Below are positions 44,524 through 52,456 of a stretch of DNA of 64,000 nucleotides, one piece after another. Within the stretch, counting starts at the first letter, position 1. Each line of letters starts with the position of its first letter. The translations under genes were made by a program, and so were the position numbers. Origin of the DNA: Paenibacillus plantarum (GTDB taxonomy: Bacteria; Bacillota; Bacilli; Paenibacillales; NBRC-103111); assembly GCF_013141695.1 (NCBI RefSeq), contig NZ_WHNY01000040.1:62001-126000 (forward strand), read 5' to 3'. Below the pieces are notes generated by a model, which was given only the letters and a program-made list of their open reading frames with translations, was not told where the DNA came from and did no database searches.

Positions 44524-45444
44524 TTACTGTAAACTCACTTGATGCCAATTCTCCATCAGCAGTTCACCGTTAATGCTCATGCCAGCTAACGCACCTAAGG
44601 AAGCAGCAGCAATAACTTGATACATCTCCGAAGCCGCATCGCCAGCACTATATACACCTGCAACATTTGTTTTACCGAATTGATCTACGACGACCGTTCC
44701 CGCTTCCGTCATCGCACAACCTATTGTTTGCGGCAGATCTGATCCGATCACCAGTTTCGGACCAAAGAATATTCCCGTGCAAGGGAGTTGGGTTCCATCA
44801 ACTAGCTCAACGTGTTGAACCTGGCCCTCCTTCGAAACAATGGAACGAATCGGTGAATCATAGATCGGTACGTTATGTTGCTTTAGTTCCTCTTTTTCAG
44901 TATCTGACATCCCGTCAGGTCCGTTCGTACATAACGTGTACCGACTTGTCCAACCGGAGATCATTTTCGCAAGGTGAAGCGCCTTGGCTCCATTCACGAT
45001 GAGCACAAGTGGCTGATCCCGTAGTTCCCAACCATCACAATACGGACAAACAAAAGCGCTCTTGCCATATACCTCAGTCAAACCATCTATATCCAAGGGA
45101 ACGTCTTTTTTACCTATGGCAAAAAGCACCTTTTTACCTTGGTACCTCTCCCCTTGAGCTGTCGTGACTTGAAAATCGCCATCGTTTCCTGTTATCGACA
45201 CTGCTACATCGGACACAAAATCGACGGATGGATATGCGCGAATCTGTTCAATGGCAATCCGCCGAAACTCGCTTGGCTCAATACCATCACGTGTAAGGAA
45301 ACCATGTGATTCGCGAGTAACCCTGTTACGAGGTCGCTGCTCATCAATCACTAGCACATTCTTTCTTGCTCTTCCTAGTACTAATGCTGCATTCAGACCT
45401 GCAGGGCCTCCACCAATAATTACACAATCATAATTCATACTCAT
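44524..45444 (-). CDS. Thioredoxin-reductase-like FAD/NAD(P) oxidoreductase
   Basis: A 306-residue pyridine-nucleotide-disulfide flavoprotein. The FAD motif is IIGGGPAGLNAALVLG, with the second FAD motif VAGVYSAGDAASE near the end. A redox-active-type CPYC is in SAFVCPYCDGWELRD. The NAD(P) region (VLIVNGAKALHLAKM) lacks a clean GxGxxA/G, so the reductant is uncertain and it may not reduce thioredoxin. The enzyme lies directly downstream of an Rrf2 regulator gene and shares operator-like motifs with it. An in-frame ATG at 45450 is only 3 nt from AGAGG, so 45444 (9 nt) is preferred. Confidence 0.85.
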   Translation of the reverse strand: MSMNYDCVIIGGGPAGLNAALVLGRARKNVLVIDEQRPRNRVTRESHGFLTRDGIEPSEFRRIAIEQIRAYPSVDFVSDVAVSITGNDGDFQVTTAQGERYQGKKVLFAIGKKDVPLDIDGLTEVYGKSAFVCPYCDGWELRDQPLVLIVNGAKALHLAKMISGWTSRYTLCTNGPDGMSDTEKEELKQHNVPIYDSPIRSIVSKEGQVQHVELVDGTQLPCTGIFFGPKLVIGSDLPQTIGCAMTEAGTVVVDQFGKTNVAGVYSAGDAASEMYQVIAAASLGALAGMSINGELLMENWHQVSLQ

Positions 45445-45472
45445 ATTCATCTTCCTCTCGCTCGTTTTTATT

Positions 45473-45512
45473 AGAGACTTAATAGACTCTTAATATCTAT
45501 AATAGGTCTTAA
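45473..45512 (-). promoter_or_regulatory. Promoter with Rrf2 operator candidate before the flavoprotein gene
   Basis: Plus-strand AGAGACTTAATAGACTCTTA (45473-45492) followed by TCTATAATAGGTCTTAA. These motifs recur before the Rrf2 gene itself at 45942-45973. On the minus strand the -10-like TATTAT precedes the AGTC repeats, the position of a repressor site. Confidence 0.55.
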
Positions 45513-45526
45513 AAAAAGGACGGATC

Positions 45527-45925
45527 TTATTCCGTCTTTGCGGGCTTAACCAAATCCGCTATTTTCTTACTAGCCAAATATTGCTCCAACTGTTGTTCAG
45601 CATCCATCACAACTTGTTGAATCTGACATTCACTCCCATGATTGAAACTGCATTCAAACAGTGAAGCAATTCCTTCAATGGCACGAATGATATCGAGAAA
45701 CGAGATGTCCTGCTGATTATGCTTGACGCGATAGCCACCATTAGCGCCAGGTGAAGACTGAATCAAACCAGCTTTGACAAGCTTCGTCATCAACTTGGAT
45801 AGATAAGTCTGAGAAACGTTTAGCTTCTCAGCAAGCATTTGCACACCAACAGGCTTGTCAGGCCCGGAGTTAACCAGATATAGCATCGCATGAAGGGCAT
45901 AGTCGGTCGCCTGTGAATATTTCAT
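45527..45925 (-). CDS. Rrf2-family transcriptional regulator
   Basis: A 132-residue Rrf2-type repressor. The winged helix reads ATDYALHAMLYLVN, MLAEKLNVSQTYLSKLMTKL and GYRVKHNQQDISFLDIIRAI. The C-terminal sensor region keeps two cysteines (ECSFNHGSEC) rather than the three that hold an Fe-S cluster in IscR/NsrR, so it may respond to thiol oxidation or a small molecule. The ATG at 45925 has GGAGG 8 nt upstream. It is followed 82 nt later by the flavoprotein gene and probably represses both. Confidence 0.9.
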   Translation of the reverse strand: MKYSQATDYALHAMLYLVNSGPDKPVGVQMLAEKLNVSQTYLSKLMTKLVKAGLIQSSPGANGGYRVKHNQQDISFLDIIRAIEGIASLFECSFNHGSECQIQQVVMDAEQQLEQYLASKKIADLVKPAKTE

Positions 45926-45941
45926 ATAACATGCCTCCATT

Positions 45942-45973
45942 AAAGACTTTATGAGTCTATAATAGCGTTAATT
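45942..45973 (-). promoter_or_regulatory. Promoter with Rrf2 operator candidate before the rrf2 gene
   Basis: Plus-strand AAAGACTTTATGAGTCTATA (45942-45961), then ATAGCGTTAA, resembles the motif at 45473-45512. GACT and AGTC arms make a short palindrome just downstream of a -10-like TATTAT. Autoregulation is inferred. Confidence 0.55.
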
Positions 45974-46251
45974 CGATTGCGTATCAAGTTTTTCTTTTTG
46001 GCAATGTGATGATGAATAATGCGAGAAAAGATTTGGGAGAAGCGAAGGAGCTTATGCAGTTGCAATAGCGCTTCAATATTTAAACGCCAATATCTCATAA
46101 GCATTAGCGTATAGCTCTGCCATAAGCGTATCTAAATGCTAAGGCTGCCGAATTACTGGCAGCCGCTGACTTGATGAATAATTAACAGAGGGTCCATATT
46201 ATTGAATCCGGGTGGTTTATTTGTTAGTTCTTCATTTACTTTTCTGCAACC
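45974..46251. other. Intergenic region without a recognised gene
   Basis: No gene seen. A perfect hairpin GGCTGCC/GGCAGCC (about 46144-46164) lacks a T-run, so I do not call it a terminator. An AAGCGTATCTAAATGC motif near 46126 faintly resembles the AGCGTATCTACG repeat family. Confidence 0.4.
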
Positions 46252-47925
46252 TTATTTGTTTTTAACCCAATTGACGATGTCATTGATGACTTCGGACGGG
46301 ATGTTACCCTGCTTGAGGTACTCCTGAGGCGTGCTCATGGCTCCCTCTCCTTCAGTATAGAAGTGATTGAGTTTTGGGTACAGGCGATAAGTAACGTCTT
46401 TCCGATCTTTCAAGTTGTTCTTCCAGATATCAAGCTGTTCCGGCATGACTTGATAATCGCGCCCTCCCTGTAGGACGAGCATTTTTCCTGTCTGAGTTTT
46501 CGCCTTTTCAGCGGGCTCATAGCCGCGTAGGTCCATAAACCAATATCCGAGTGAATATTCTTTCGGAGGGTTGGCCGTGGACAAGTTAGGGTCCTTCAAG
46601 ATGGCAAACTGCCCTTTATAAAAGTCCAACGATTGGGGAGGCATCTGTTTCAGATCTACGAGATAAGAAAATTGCTTCTCCAATAAGTCGAAAAAGGAGC
46701 CGCCTGGCGCAGACATTAGCACAGTTCCTGCAATTTGCTTATCTATATCCGCTTCCACAAGACGCGGCATCATGAAACCTCCTTGGCTGTGCCCGAGTAC
46801 ATATATCTGTTTCGGATCGATGCCTTCGGTGTTGCTCATTTGATTGACGGCGGTAAGCGCATCGTCGAGCGCTTCTTCTTTCATCGTCATATTTGGCAAA
46901 AGACTGAGCTGCGCCGGATATTCAAGGCTTCGTTTTTCGTAACGCAGAACGGCAATACCTTGTGAAGCCAGGCCTACTGCTAGATCGCTGAACGGCTTCA
47001 GCGCACCAAGCCACTCGTCGCGGTCATTCGGCCCCGATCCGTGTACGAGCACAACTAAAGGATGTGGACCGTTTCCTGTCGGCAGCGTCAGTGTGCCAGG
47101 TAAAGCCCAGCGACCTTCACCGATCATCACTTCCTTTTCGTTATATGTTTCCGAATTCGCATAACTCGGCAGTTTATAACCTTCTAGCTTCATTGCTGCG
47201 GAAGAATCGAGCAAAAAGTCATCGATCTCTCCTCCATGATTAAATCTGAGGACGAAAGGTATTTCGCTTTTTTCAAAAGTGAGTGTGAGCCTCACATTTT
47301 CGTGTACAATGGTTTTGTCGGACGTGAGTTTGGCTACACCTTTATAACTTCCAAGTTGACTTGTTACGTTTCCGAAAAATTGTTTGATACTCTCCGCCGT
47401 AGCAACTGACCCCAGATTGGCGCTAAAAAACTGCGTCGAACTGTTTGTCGATGAGCCCAAAGCGGAGGCAATAAAAGCTGTCGCTTTGCCTGTGAGATCC
47501 GTTTTGTCAAAGATGATGGCTTGGGCTTGGTCATCCCAACCGATTGTGGTACCGAGTGCTTCATTGAGAGCACGAAGAGGAAAATTAGTGCGTTCTTCTA
47601 CGAGCTGCGCCGCCGACTGCAATGTAATCGCCTTGCCGTCGATTACGGCTTCATTGCTCCCTATTTTCAAGGATAATGCATGTCCGAGATACTTGACGCT
47701 TACAGACGAGCTGGTTTCGTCCCACAACACTTCTCCACCGAGCTTTTCGACAACTGCACGTAAGGGTACGATTTGCGCTGAACGGTCAGCAGCAATTTGG
47801 ACATGTGAAGCCGGAGTAACCACCAGCGTCTTATTTGACGCAGCACTTGAGATGGTCGGGAGACTGACGGTTAAGGCCAGCATAGCCGAGATCACTTTTA
47901 AGGGGATTGTAGAATTCGTTTTCAA
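46252..47925 (-). CDS. Secreted alpha/beta hydrolase with copper-amine-oxidase-N-like stalk domain
   Basis: A 557-residue exported protein. The signal peptide runs over about residues 1-29 (TIPLKVISAMLALTVSLPT, then SSAAS). Residues about 35-145 form a stalk domain of the copper-amine-oxidase-N type, seen twice as PLRAVVEKLGGEVLWDE and PLRALNEALGTTIGWDD; such domains in Paenibacillus attach proteins to the cell surface. The C-terminal hydrolase has HGSGPNDRDEW (oxyanion), the nucleophile GHSQGGF, GGRDYQVM (aspartate) and KLNHFYTEG (histidine). A dipeptidyl-peptidase/acetyl-esterase-type activity is possible. The start is a TTG at 47925 with GGAGG 9 nt upstream; an ATG 27 codons earlier would bury the signal peptide. 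It is a paralogue of the next gene. Confidence 0.88.
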   Translation of the reverse strand: MKTNSTIPLKVISAMLALTVSLPTISSAASNKTLVVTPASHVQIAADRSAQIVPLRAVVEKLGGEVLWDETSSSVSVKYLGHALSLKIGSNEAVIDGKAITLQSAAQLVEERTNFPLRALNEALGTTIGWDDQAQAIIFDKTDLTGKATAFIASALGSSTNSSTQFFSANLGSVATAESIKQFFGNVTSQLGSYKGVAKLTSDKTIVHENVRLTLTFEKSEIPFVLRFNHGGEIDDFLLDSSAAMKLEGYKLPSYANSETYNEKEVMIGEGRWALPGTLTLPTGNGPHPLVVLVHGSGPNDRDEWLGALKPFSDLAVGLASQGIAVLRYEKRSLEYPAQLSLLPNMTMKEEALDDALTAVNQMSNTEGIDPKQIYVLGHSQGGFMMPRLVEADIDKQIAGTVLMSAPGGSFFDLLEKQFSYLVDLKQMPPQSLDFYKGQFAILKDPNLSTANPPKEYSLGYWFMDLRGYEPAEKAKTQTGKMLVLQGGRDYQVMPEQLDIWKNNLKDRKDVTYRLYPKLNHFYTEGEGAMSTPQEYLKQGNIPSEVINDIVNWVKNK

Positions 47926-48006
47926 AAGTATGTGCCTCCAAAATGAGAAATTTTCACAATAAATAGGGTCGGATAAGGCTTTTAATGCATCGTTCTTGTT
48001 GTTCAC

Positions 48007-48226
48007 CTCATTATTATTTTATATTTAGATGATTTCCTAATAATCTAAATATATCATTGTGATTAACATTATTCAAGTTGCAAAATGACTACATATATGC
48101 AACTTTCCTGCTTCCTATTTTGGCAAGTACTTAGATGATCCTTTACCGGGTAACCGCTTTAGACTGTCGAAATACTAAATACCGATGTTTATTCAGAGTT
48201 AAAGTTTTTTACAGGGTTGTCGCGGT
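48007..48226. other. Intergenic region with an inverted repeat
   Basis: No gene seen. AAGTTGCA (about 48077) and TGCAACTT (about 48098) form an eight-base inverted repeat that could be an operator or stem. TTTAGACTGTC and GGTCTAAACCGAC further along are also partly complementary, at the end of the hydrolase gene. Confidence 0.35.
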
Positions 48227-49153
48227 CTAAACCGACAATATCCACTGAGCAATATCTTTTACAACAGCAGAGTCCACTGTTTGCGGGATATAATATTCTT
48301 GCCAAATATCTTTCAGTGTCCCGTATATCGCTATCATGAATAGATGGTTCAAGCCGGGATACAGCTTGAAAGAAGCAGATGGATTGTCTTTTAACATCTC
48401 GCGGAATAGGTCAAAATCTTTTTCGACCGACACCTGCACATCTTGTTCGCCCTGTATCACGAAAATCGGTTTTTTACTTTGATAGAAATAATCACGAACA
48501 GGATGCTGCTTCATCTCTTTAAGATACCAGCCATAAACAGAAGCAAATAACGGGGTTTGCTGCGCCATCTCTTCTGTCATGTTATCGATGGCGTCGAACT
48601 TATCCTGTAGTTCTTTGACCTGCTTTAAGGCGATTTCTTTCTGAGCTTCTTCAAGCTGGTTAATGGAGTCTTCGTTTTGATTGAGGATCACTTCTTCAAG
48701 CGTTCGAGCTGTTCCGGCTAAGAGTACAAGCCCTGTTAGATCGCCGCCTTCGGCGTCGATTCGGGGAGCAAGCATCCCGCCTTGGCTGTGTCCAATCAAA
48801 AATACACGGTTTGCATCAACGCGAGGGTCTTTTTTCAGCATATGGATTGCCATAATAGCGTCCTCGATTATTTCTTCCTTTATGCTAAGTTTGCCGCCAA
48901 GTTCTGTTATGACTTCTTTGCCATGGGTATTCGTGCGTTTATCATAACGCAACGAGCCAATTCCTTTACTCGCAAGTCCCTCTGCCAAATCTCGAAATAA
49001 TTTATTGGCACCGATGGTTTCGTCTTTGTCTAAGGGTCCTGAGCCATGAACGAATACCACTGCCGGAACTTTTTCTTTGGAGTCATACGGCAATGTTAAA
49101 ATTCCTTCGAGTGGATAGGCAGGGTTTGCCACGACCGTAACTTGTTCTATCAT
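48227..49153 (-). CDS. Alpha/beta hydrolase, cytoplasmic
   Basis: A 308-residue hydrolase without signal peptide. The motifs are VFVHGSGPLDKDE, the nucleophile GHSQGGM, IQGEQDVQVSVEKD (aspartate) and YPGLNHLFM (histidine). It matches the catalytic half of the secreted hydrolase at 46252 closely in motif wording (HGSGP…D, LRYDKR/LRYEKR, LGHSQGG/IGHSQGG), so the two are paralogues, one intracellular and one exported. Substrate unknown; probably an esterase. AGGAGG precedes the ATG. Confidence 0.88.
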   Translation of the reverse strand: MIEQVTVVANPAYPLEGILTLPYDSKEKVPAVVFVHGSGPLDKDETIGANKLFRDLAEGLASKGIGSLRYDKRTNTHGKEVITELGGKLSIKEEIIEDAIMAIHMLKKDPRVDANRVFLIGHSQGGMLAPRIDAEGGDLTGLVLLAGTARTLEEVILNQNEDSINQLEEAQKEIALKQVKELQDKFDAIDNMTEEMAQQTPLFASVYGWYLKEMKQHPVRDYFYQSKKPIFVIQGEQDVQVSVEKDFDLFREMLKDNPSASFKLYPGLNHLFMIAIYGTLKDIWQEYYIPQTVDSAVVKDIAQWILSV

Positions 49154-49426
49154 TTTTTAACCTCCTCTACGAATTCACATTCCAATTGCCCTGTTATTCT
49201 CACTATATCCTTACTTACACAATTGAGAATTGACATATTTCGGAAGTGGACTGCCCGTTACTTCAATGGACAACGGCAGCCCAGTGTGTGCCGGTTGCCG
49301 TAATATCGTGATTAAAACTATAGTACCCGTTTGTTCAGTCCCTTTAATTAGCTTTTGCATTGATATTAAATGCGTTATCAAGATATCTCCTTATGTGACA
49401 AATTTATAAATCAATTTTAGATTGAT
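49154..49426. other. Intergenic region, nothing recognised
   Basis: About 270 bases without an open frame or clear signal. CGGCAGCCCAGTGTGTGCCG (about 49271-49290) could form a weak stem. Confidence 0.4.
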
Positions 49427-49879
49427 CTATCGAACCTCTATAACAAAGAAATACATGGAACTTCCTTTCCTCCAATTTGCGGAAATCCCGTATATGTACA
49501 CGCCTTTCTCTTTGGGTACCGTCAATATTTGATTCTTTAGTTGGACAATTTCAGATGTCCCTTCATTATTTGTCCATAACTGCACACCCAATGAATTTTT
49601 CTTAGGTTTGATTCTAAATTTGATCGTTATTTGGGATTCTGGTGAGACCACAACGGGATTAAGACCTGCATATTTAGTCAGCTCATGGGGAGCAGGCATA
49701 TCTGAGCACACTCCGCTAAATAAACCAGACCAACAATTTGAACCTTGCGCGAAAGCAATTTTTTTACCGCCTGCCGTAATCGTCGGTTTAGGTGGTTCGG
49801 ATCTAAAGAGTTCAGAAATAAAATAAAACCCAATTAATACTACAGCTGCTACGAAAAAAATGGTTAATCGTTTCTTCAT
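49427..49879 (-). CDS. Membrane-anchored hypothetical protein
   Basis: A 150-residue protein of unknown function. A single N-terminal membrane segment (LTIFFVAAVVLIGFYFI) is followed by an extracytoplasmic domain of beta character. The segment IAFAQGSNCWSGLFSGVC has two cysteines that could form a disulfide. Related short Bacillus proteins carry the same …GSYCW… style motif; none has a known role. It lies 24 nt downstream of the AlaX gene's stop, so they may be co-transcribed. Confidence 0.75.
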   Translation of the reverse strand: MKKRLTIFFVAAVVLIGFYFISELFRSEPPKPTITAGGKKIAFAQGSNCWSGLFSGVCSDMPAPHELTKYAGLNPVVVSPESQITIKFRIKPKKNSLGVQLWTNNEGTSEIVQLKNQILTVPKEKGVYIYGISANWRKGSSMYFFVIEVR

Positions 49880-49903
49880 AGAACACCCTCCAAACGATCT
49901 TCC

Positions 49904-51076
49904 TTAATTTCCTCTCAATTGCGCTTCCGCATATGAATAGAAGGCCATAGCATCTTCTCCACTGGAGAATCCAGCTTGCGCCAATTTATCGCTGCCGCCG
50001 CCTTTGCCGTTGTAGCTTCCTAAATGAGTTTTGAAGAAAGCTCCGCAAGCTTGTGCATATTGGCCACTGTGTGCAAATACGACTTTGTTCTCAGAAGAAC
50101 TTATGAACAAGATTGGAAGATCAGACTTCGAAATAATCTTAGTTGCTAAACTCTGCATATCCTTCAATGATTTATCAGTGAACTGATGTGCAATAACATT
50201 CTGACTTTCCACCAATAACTCCTGCACCAAGTACTCATCTAGTTTCTCTTTAAGCTCTGTTAACTCTGTGTGAACAAGTTTGTGCTCATGCTCCCACTTC
50301 TCAATGCGATCTATGATTTCATCTTTGCCCGTATTAAATTTGCCCGACAAGGACCCAAGAATCCTGACATTTTCGTTAAATTCAGTCAACGCGCGAGAAC
50401 CACAAAGGAAATGAATCCGAGTGTTCCCTTTTTGCTTCTCCGTTTTCAAAAGCTTAATCATCCCAATCGCGCCAGTGGACGCAACATGTGTGCCTCCGCA
50501 TGCGTTATACTCCACACCATTGATTTCAACAATGCGAATATCCTTCGTCACCTTTGGCTGCTTGACAAGCGGCAGCTGCGCTAGCTCCTCAGGTGTTACG
50601 AAATAGCTGCTAATCGAGCGATTCTCGTAAATCTTACGATTCACTTCCGTCTCAATCGCCGCTAACTTACTGGGTTCAAGTTCAAGGGTCTCCACATCGA
50701 TCGTGCAGTAATCCGTCCCCAGATGAAAACTCACCGTGTTAGCGTCAAAAAGATCTCGGCATACGGCAGAAAGTAAATGCTGACCACTATGTTGCTGCAT
50801 ATGATCGAATCTAAGCTGCCAGTCCAGCTTACAATTCACTTGTGTTCCTTCTGGCATGTTCTCCAGCTTATGTAGGACCACTTCATCCTCCAGAATCACG
50901 TCCAGAACAGCTATCCCGTTGATTTCACCAGCATCACAGGGTTGTCCACCGCCATGCGGATAAAACGCTGTCTCCTCCAAGAGGACATAATTACCATCTT
51001 CTCTTTCGATCTTCTGGCTGATCGCAGTTTGCCATTCTTTCATATACGCATCTTCATAATAAAGTTTTTTCGTCAT
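49904..51076 (-). CDS. Alanyl-tRNA editing protein AlaX (long form)
   Basis: A 390-residue free-standing editing domain that removes serine or glycine wrongly attached to tRNA-Ala. The zinc/editing motifs are HSGQH and CGGTH (residues of the AlaRS editing core), preceded by FYPHGGGQPCD. A coiled-coil stretch (about 240-290) leads to a C-terminal DHHA1 domain with NGKGGGSDKLAQAG, which makes this the long AlaX type. It lacks the class II aminoacylation domain. GAGG is about 12 nt from the ATG. Confidence 0.92.
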   Translation of the reverse strand: MTKKLYYEDAYMKEWQTAISQKIEREDGNYVLLEETAFYPHGGGQPCDAGEINGIAVLDVILEDEVVLHKLENMPEGTQVNCKLDWQLRFDHMQQHSGQHLLSAVCRDLFDANTVSFHLGTDYCTIDVETLELEPSKLAAIETEVNRKIYENRSISSYFVTPEELAQLPLVKQPKVTKDIRIVEINGVEYNACGGTHVASTGAIGMIKLLKTEKQKGNTRIHFLCGSRALTEFNENVRILGSLSGKFNTGKDEIIDRIEKWEHEHKLVHTELTELKEKLDEYLVQELLVESQNVIAHQFTDKSLKDMQSLATKIISKSDLPILFISSSENKVVFAHSGQYAQACGAFFKTHLGSYNGKGGGSDKLAQAGFSSGEDAMAFYSYAEAQLRGN

Positions 51077-51114
51077 GATGTTGGTTTTCCTCTCTGTTCA
51101 TCTATTTCAAAGTC

Positions 51115-51696
51115 CTAAGGATAAATCTTCTCCCCATTTTCAAGCATCAAAATAAACTCCTGAATCCGCTTCACACGGGTTTCTTGCTTCTTGGCTGTAT
51201 GAATCCGGAACGTAATCGCATATTTATTTTGCCGATCCAGCGTATCATAGAAGGCCTTCGCCTCGCTATTCTTCTCCAATTGCAAAGCAAAATCCTCGGG
51301 GATTGTTGCATGACTTTGCGGTTCATAAGCTTTCTCCCACTGCCCATTCTTCTTCGCAGCTTCGATCGCCTTCATGCCGGAAGGTTTCATTCGTCCATTT
51401 GCAATTAGCATCTCTGCCTTATCTTTATTCACTTTGGACCAAATACTTCTGACTCCGCGAGGCGTAAATCGTTGAAGCCAGCTCTGCTCGTCCGCTTTTT
51501 CTTTCTGGCTATCAATCCACCCATAGCATAACGCGCTCTCTAGTGCTTGATCGTAGGAAACCGTTTGGATTCGAGCACCTTTCTTTGCGATTTGCAATCG
51601 GATGCCAGATGAAGTGTTATGATTTATCGCAAGCCACTGTTCAAAAGCAAGTTGATCTTCAAAATGCAGTTGTGGCAATTCGTTTTTCGTATTCAA
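51115..51696 (-). CDS. YdeI/OmpD-associated family protein
   Basis: A 193-residue protein of the PF13376/bacteriocin-protection group. Typical motifs are SYDQALESALCYGWIDSQ, RFTPRGVRSIWSKVNKDKAE, and the C-terminal YAITFRIHTAKKQETRVKRI. No catalytic residues are known; one study-level name for the family relates to bacteriocin or antimicrobial-peptide tolerance, but the function here is open. The start is TTG at 51696 with AGGAGG 8 nt upstream. It precedes the AlaX gene by 38 nt. Confidence 0.85.
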   Translation of the reverse strand: MNTKNELPQLHFEDQLAFEQWLAINHNTSSGIRLQIAKKGARIQTVSYDQALESALCYGWIDSQKEKADEQSWLQRFTPRGVRSIWSKVNKDKAEMLIANGRMKPSGMKAIEAAKKNGQWEKAYEPQSHATIPEDFALQLEKNSEAKAFYDTLDRQNKYAITFRIHTAKKQETRVKRIQEFILMLENGEKIYP

Positions 51697-51708
51697 ATGT
51701 TTTGCCTC

Positions 51709-51906
51709 CTAAGTTTTTCTTTTCATAAAAATGCCACACAGATAGACGCCAACAAAGTAAATTGGAAAAAGAATGAGCCCTAATCCCGTAATCACTAAAA
51801 TTTGGAACATTTTATTCTCATCTACATCGCTATATTTGTTAAAACCATAGAACATCCAAATCAACCAAATGGTCACCAACACATAACCAAATCTATACGC
51901 TTTCAT
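51709..51906 (-). CDS. Small two-helix membrane protein
   Basis: A 65-residue protein with two predicted membrane helices (FGYVLVTIWLIWMFYGF and ILVITGLGLILFPIYFVGVY) joined by a charged loop (NKYSDVDENKM) and a basic tail (MKRKT). Its ATG shares an A with the stop of the NUDIX gene (TAATG), which indicates translational coupling. Function unknown. Confidence 0.75.
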   Translation of the reverse strand: MKAYRFGYVLVTIWLIWMFYGFNKYSDVDENKMFQILVITGLGLILFPIYFVGVYLCGIFMKRKT

Positions 51907-52355
51907 TATACAGTCATCTCATCCTCTTCACCTAGGAATCCCAAGATTTCAAGCGCCATTCTCAAAATCCCACGATTATTCTCGTAGCCATTCAAATTGT
52001 GTTCGGCCCAAACATCCGACGCGCCATGCCACTTGACTCCCCGAATTTCCTCCGTTTGAGCTTTGAGATCATCGCTGAGCGCTTCGACTAAATAATAGTG
52101 TGTTTCCTTCTCAACATGTCCATGTTCCGTGTGTTCGAACTGATAATAATTGATAATCAGTGGCTGAATAATTTTCCCATCAATATTCGTTTCCTCTTTG
52201 ATTTCCCGAAGCGCCGCTTGCTCAATCGTCTCCCCAGCCTCCATGCGACCTTTCGCAAAAGCCAGTTTCCGATAGCGATCCTCGATGAGTAAAATGTGAA
52301 AATCATTGCCAATTTGTCGGTAAACGACACCGCCTGCAGATATTTCTTTTTTCAT
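51906..52355 (-). CDS. NUDIX hydrolase
   Basis: A 149-residue pyrophosphohydrolase. The Nudix box is G-x5-E-x7-REIKEET, found in GRMEAGETIEQAALREIKEE followed by T, near residues 43-65. It starts KKEISAGGVVYRQ and has a long loop before HYYLVEAL. It likely cleaves a nucleoside diphosphate derivative; the N-terminal pattern resembles MutT/Ap4A-hydrolase types. The ATG at 52355 has GGAGG 10 nt upstream; a TTG seven codons earlier lacks a site. It is coupled to a small membrane protein gene. Confidence 0.9.
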   Translation of the reverse strand: MKKEISAGGVVYRQIGNDFHILLIEDRYRKLAFAKGRMEAGETIEQAALREIKEETNIDGKIIQPLIINYYQFEHTEHGHVEKETHYYLVEALSDDLKAQTEEIRGVKWHGASDVWAEHNLNGYENNRGILRMALEILGFLGEEDEMTV

Positions 52356-52413
52356 AAGCTCAATACCTCCAATCAAACGAAGCTCACCCTTTCTATTTTA
52401 CAAATAGTACCAA

Positions 52414-52447
52414 CAAAAAAGCAACCAAAGCGAAGGCTTCAGTTGCT
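52414..52447 (-). terminator. Terminator of the GH52 gene
   Basis: Minus-strand stem GCAACTGAAGC/GCTTTGGTTGC around CTTC, followed by TTTTTTG. Confidence 0.9.
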
Positions 52448-52456
52448 CGAATGGGA

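Noticed and set aside
46144-46164. GGCTGCC/GGCAGCC hairpin as terminator of the Rrf2 or hydrolase transcripts
   Set aside because: No T-run on either side, and it lies upstream rather than downstream of the minus-strand genes flanking it.
47384-47962. 192-codon plus-strand open frame
   Set aside because: Antisense to the signal peptide and stalk domain of the secreted hydrolase; no ribosome site or motif.
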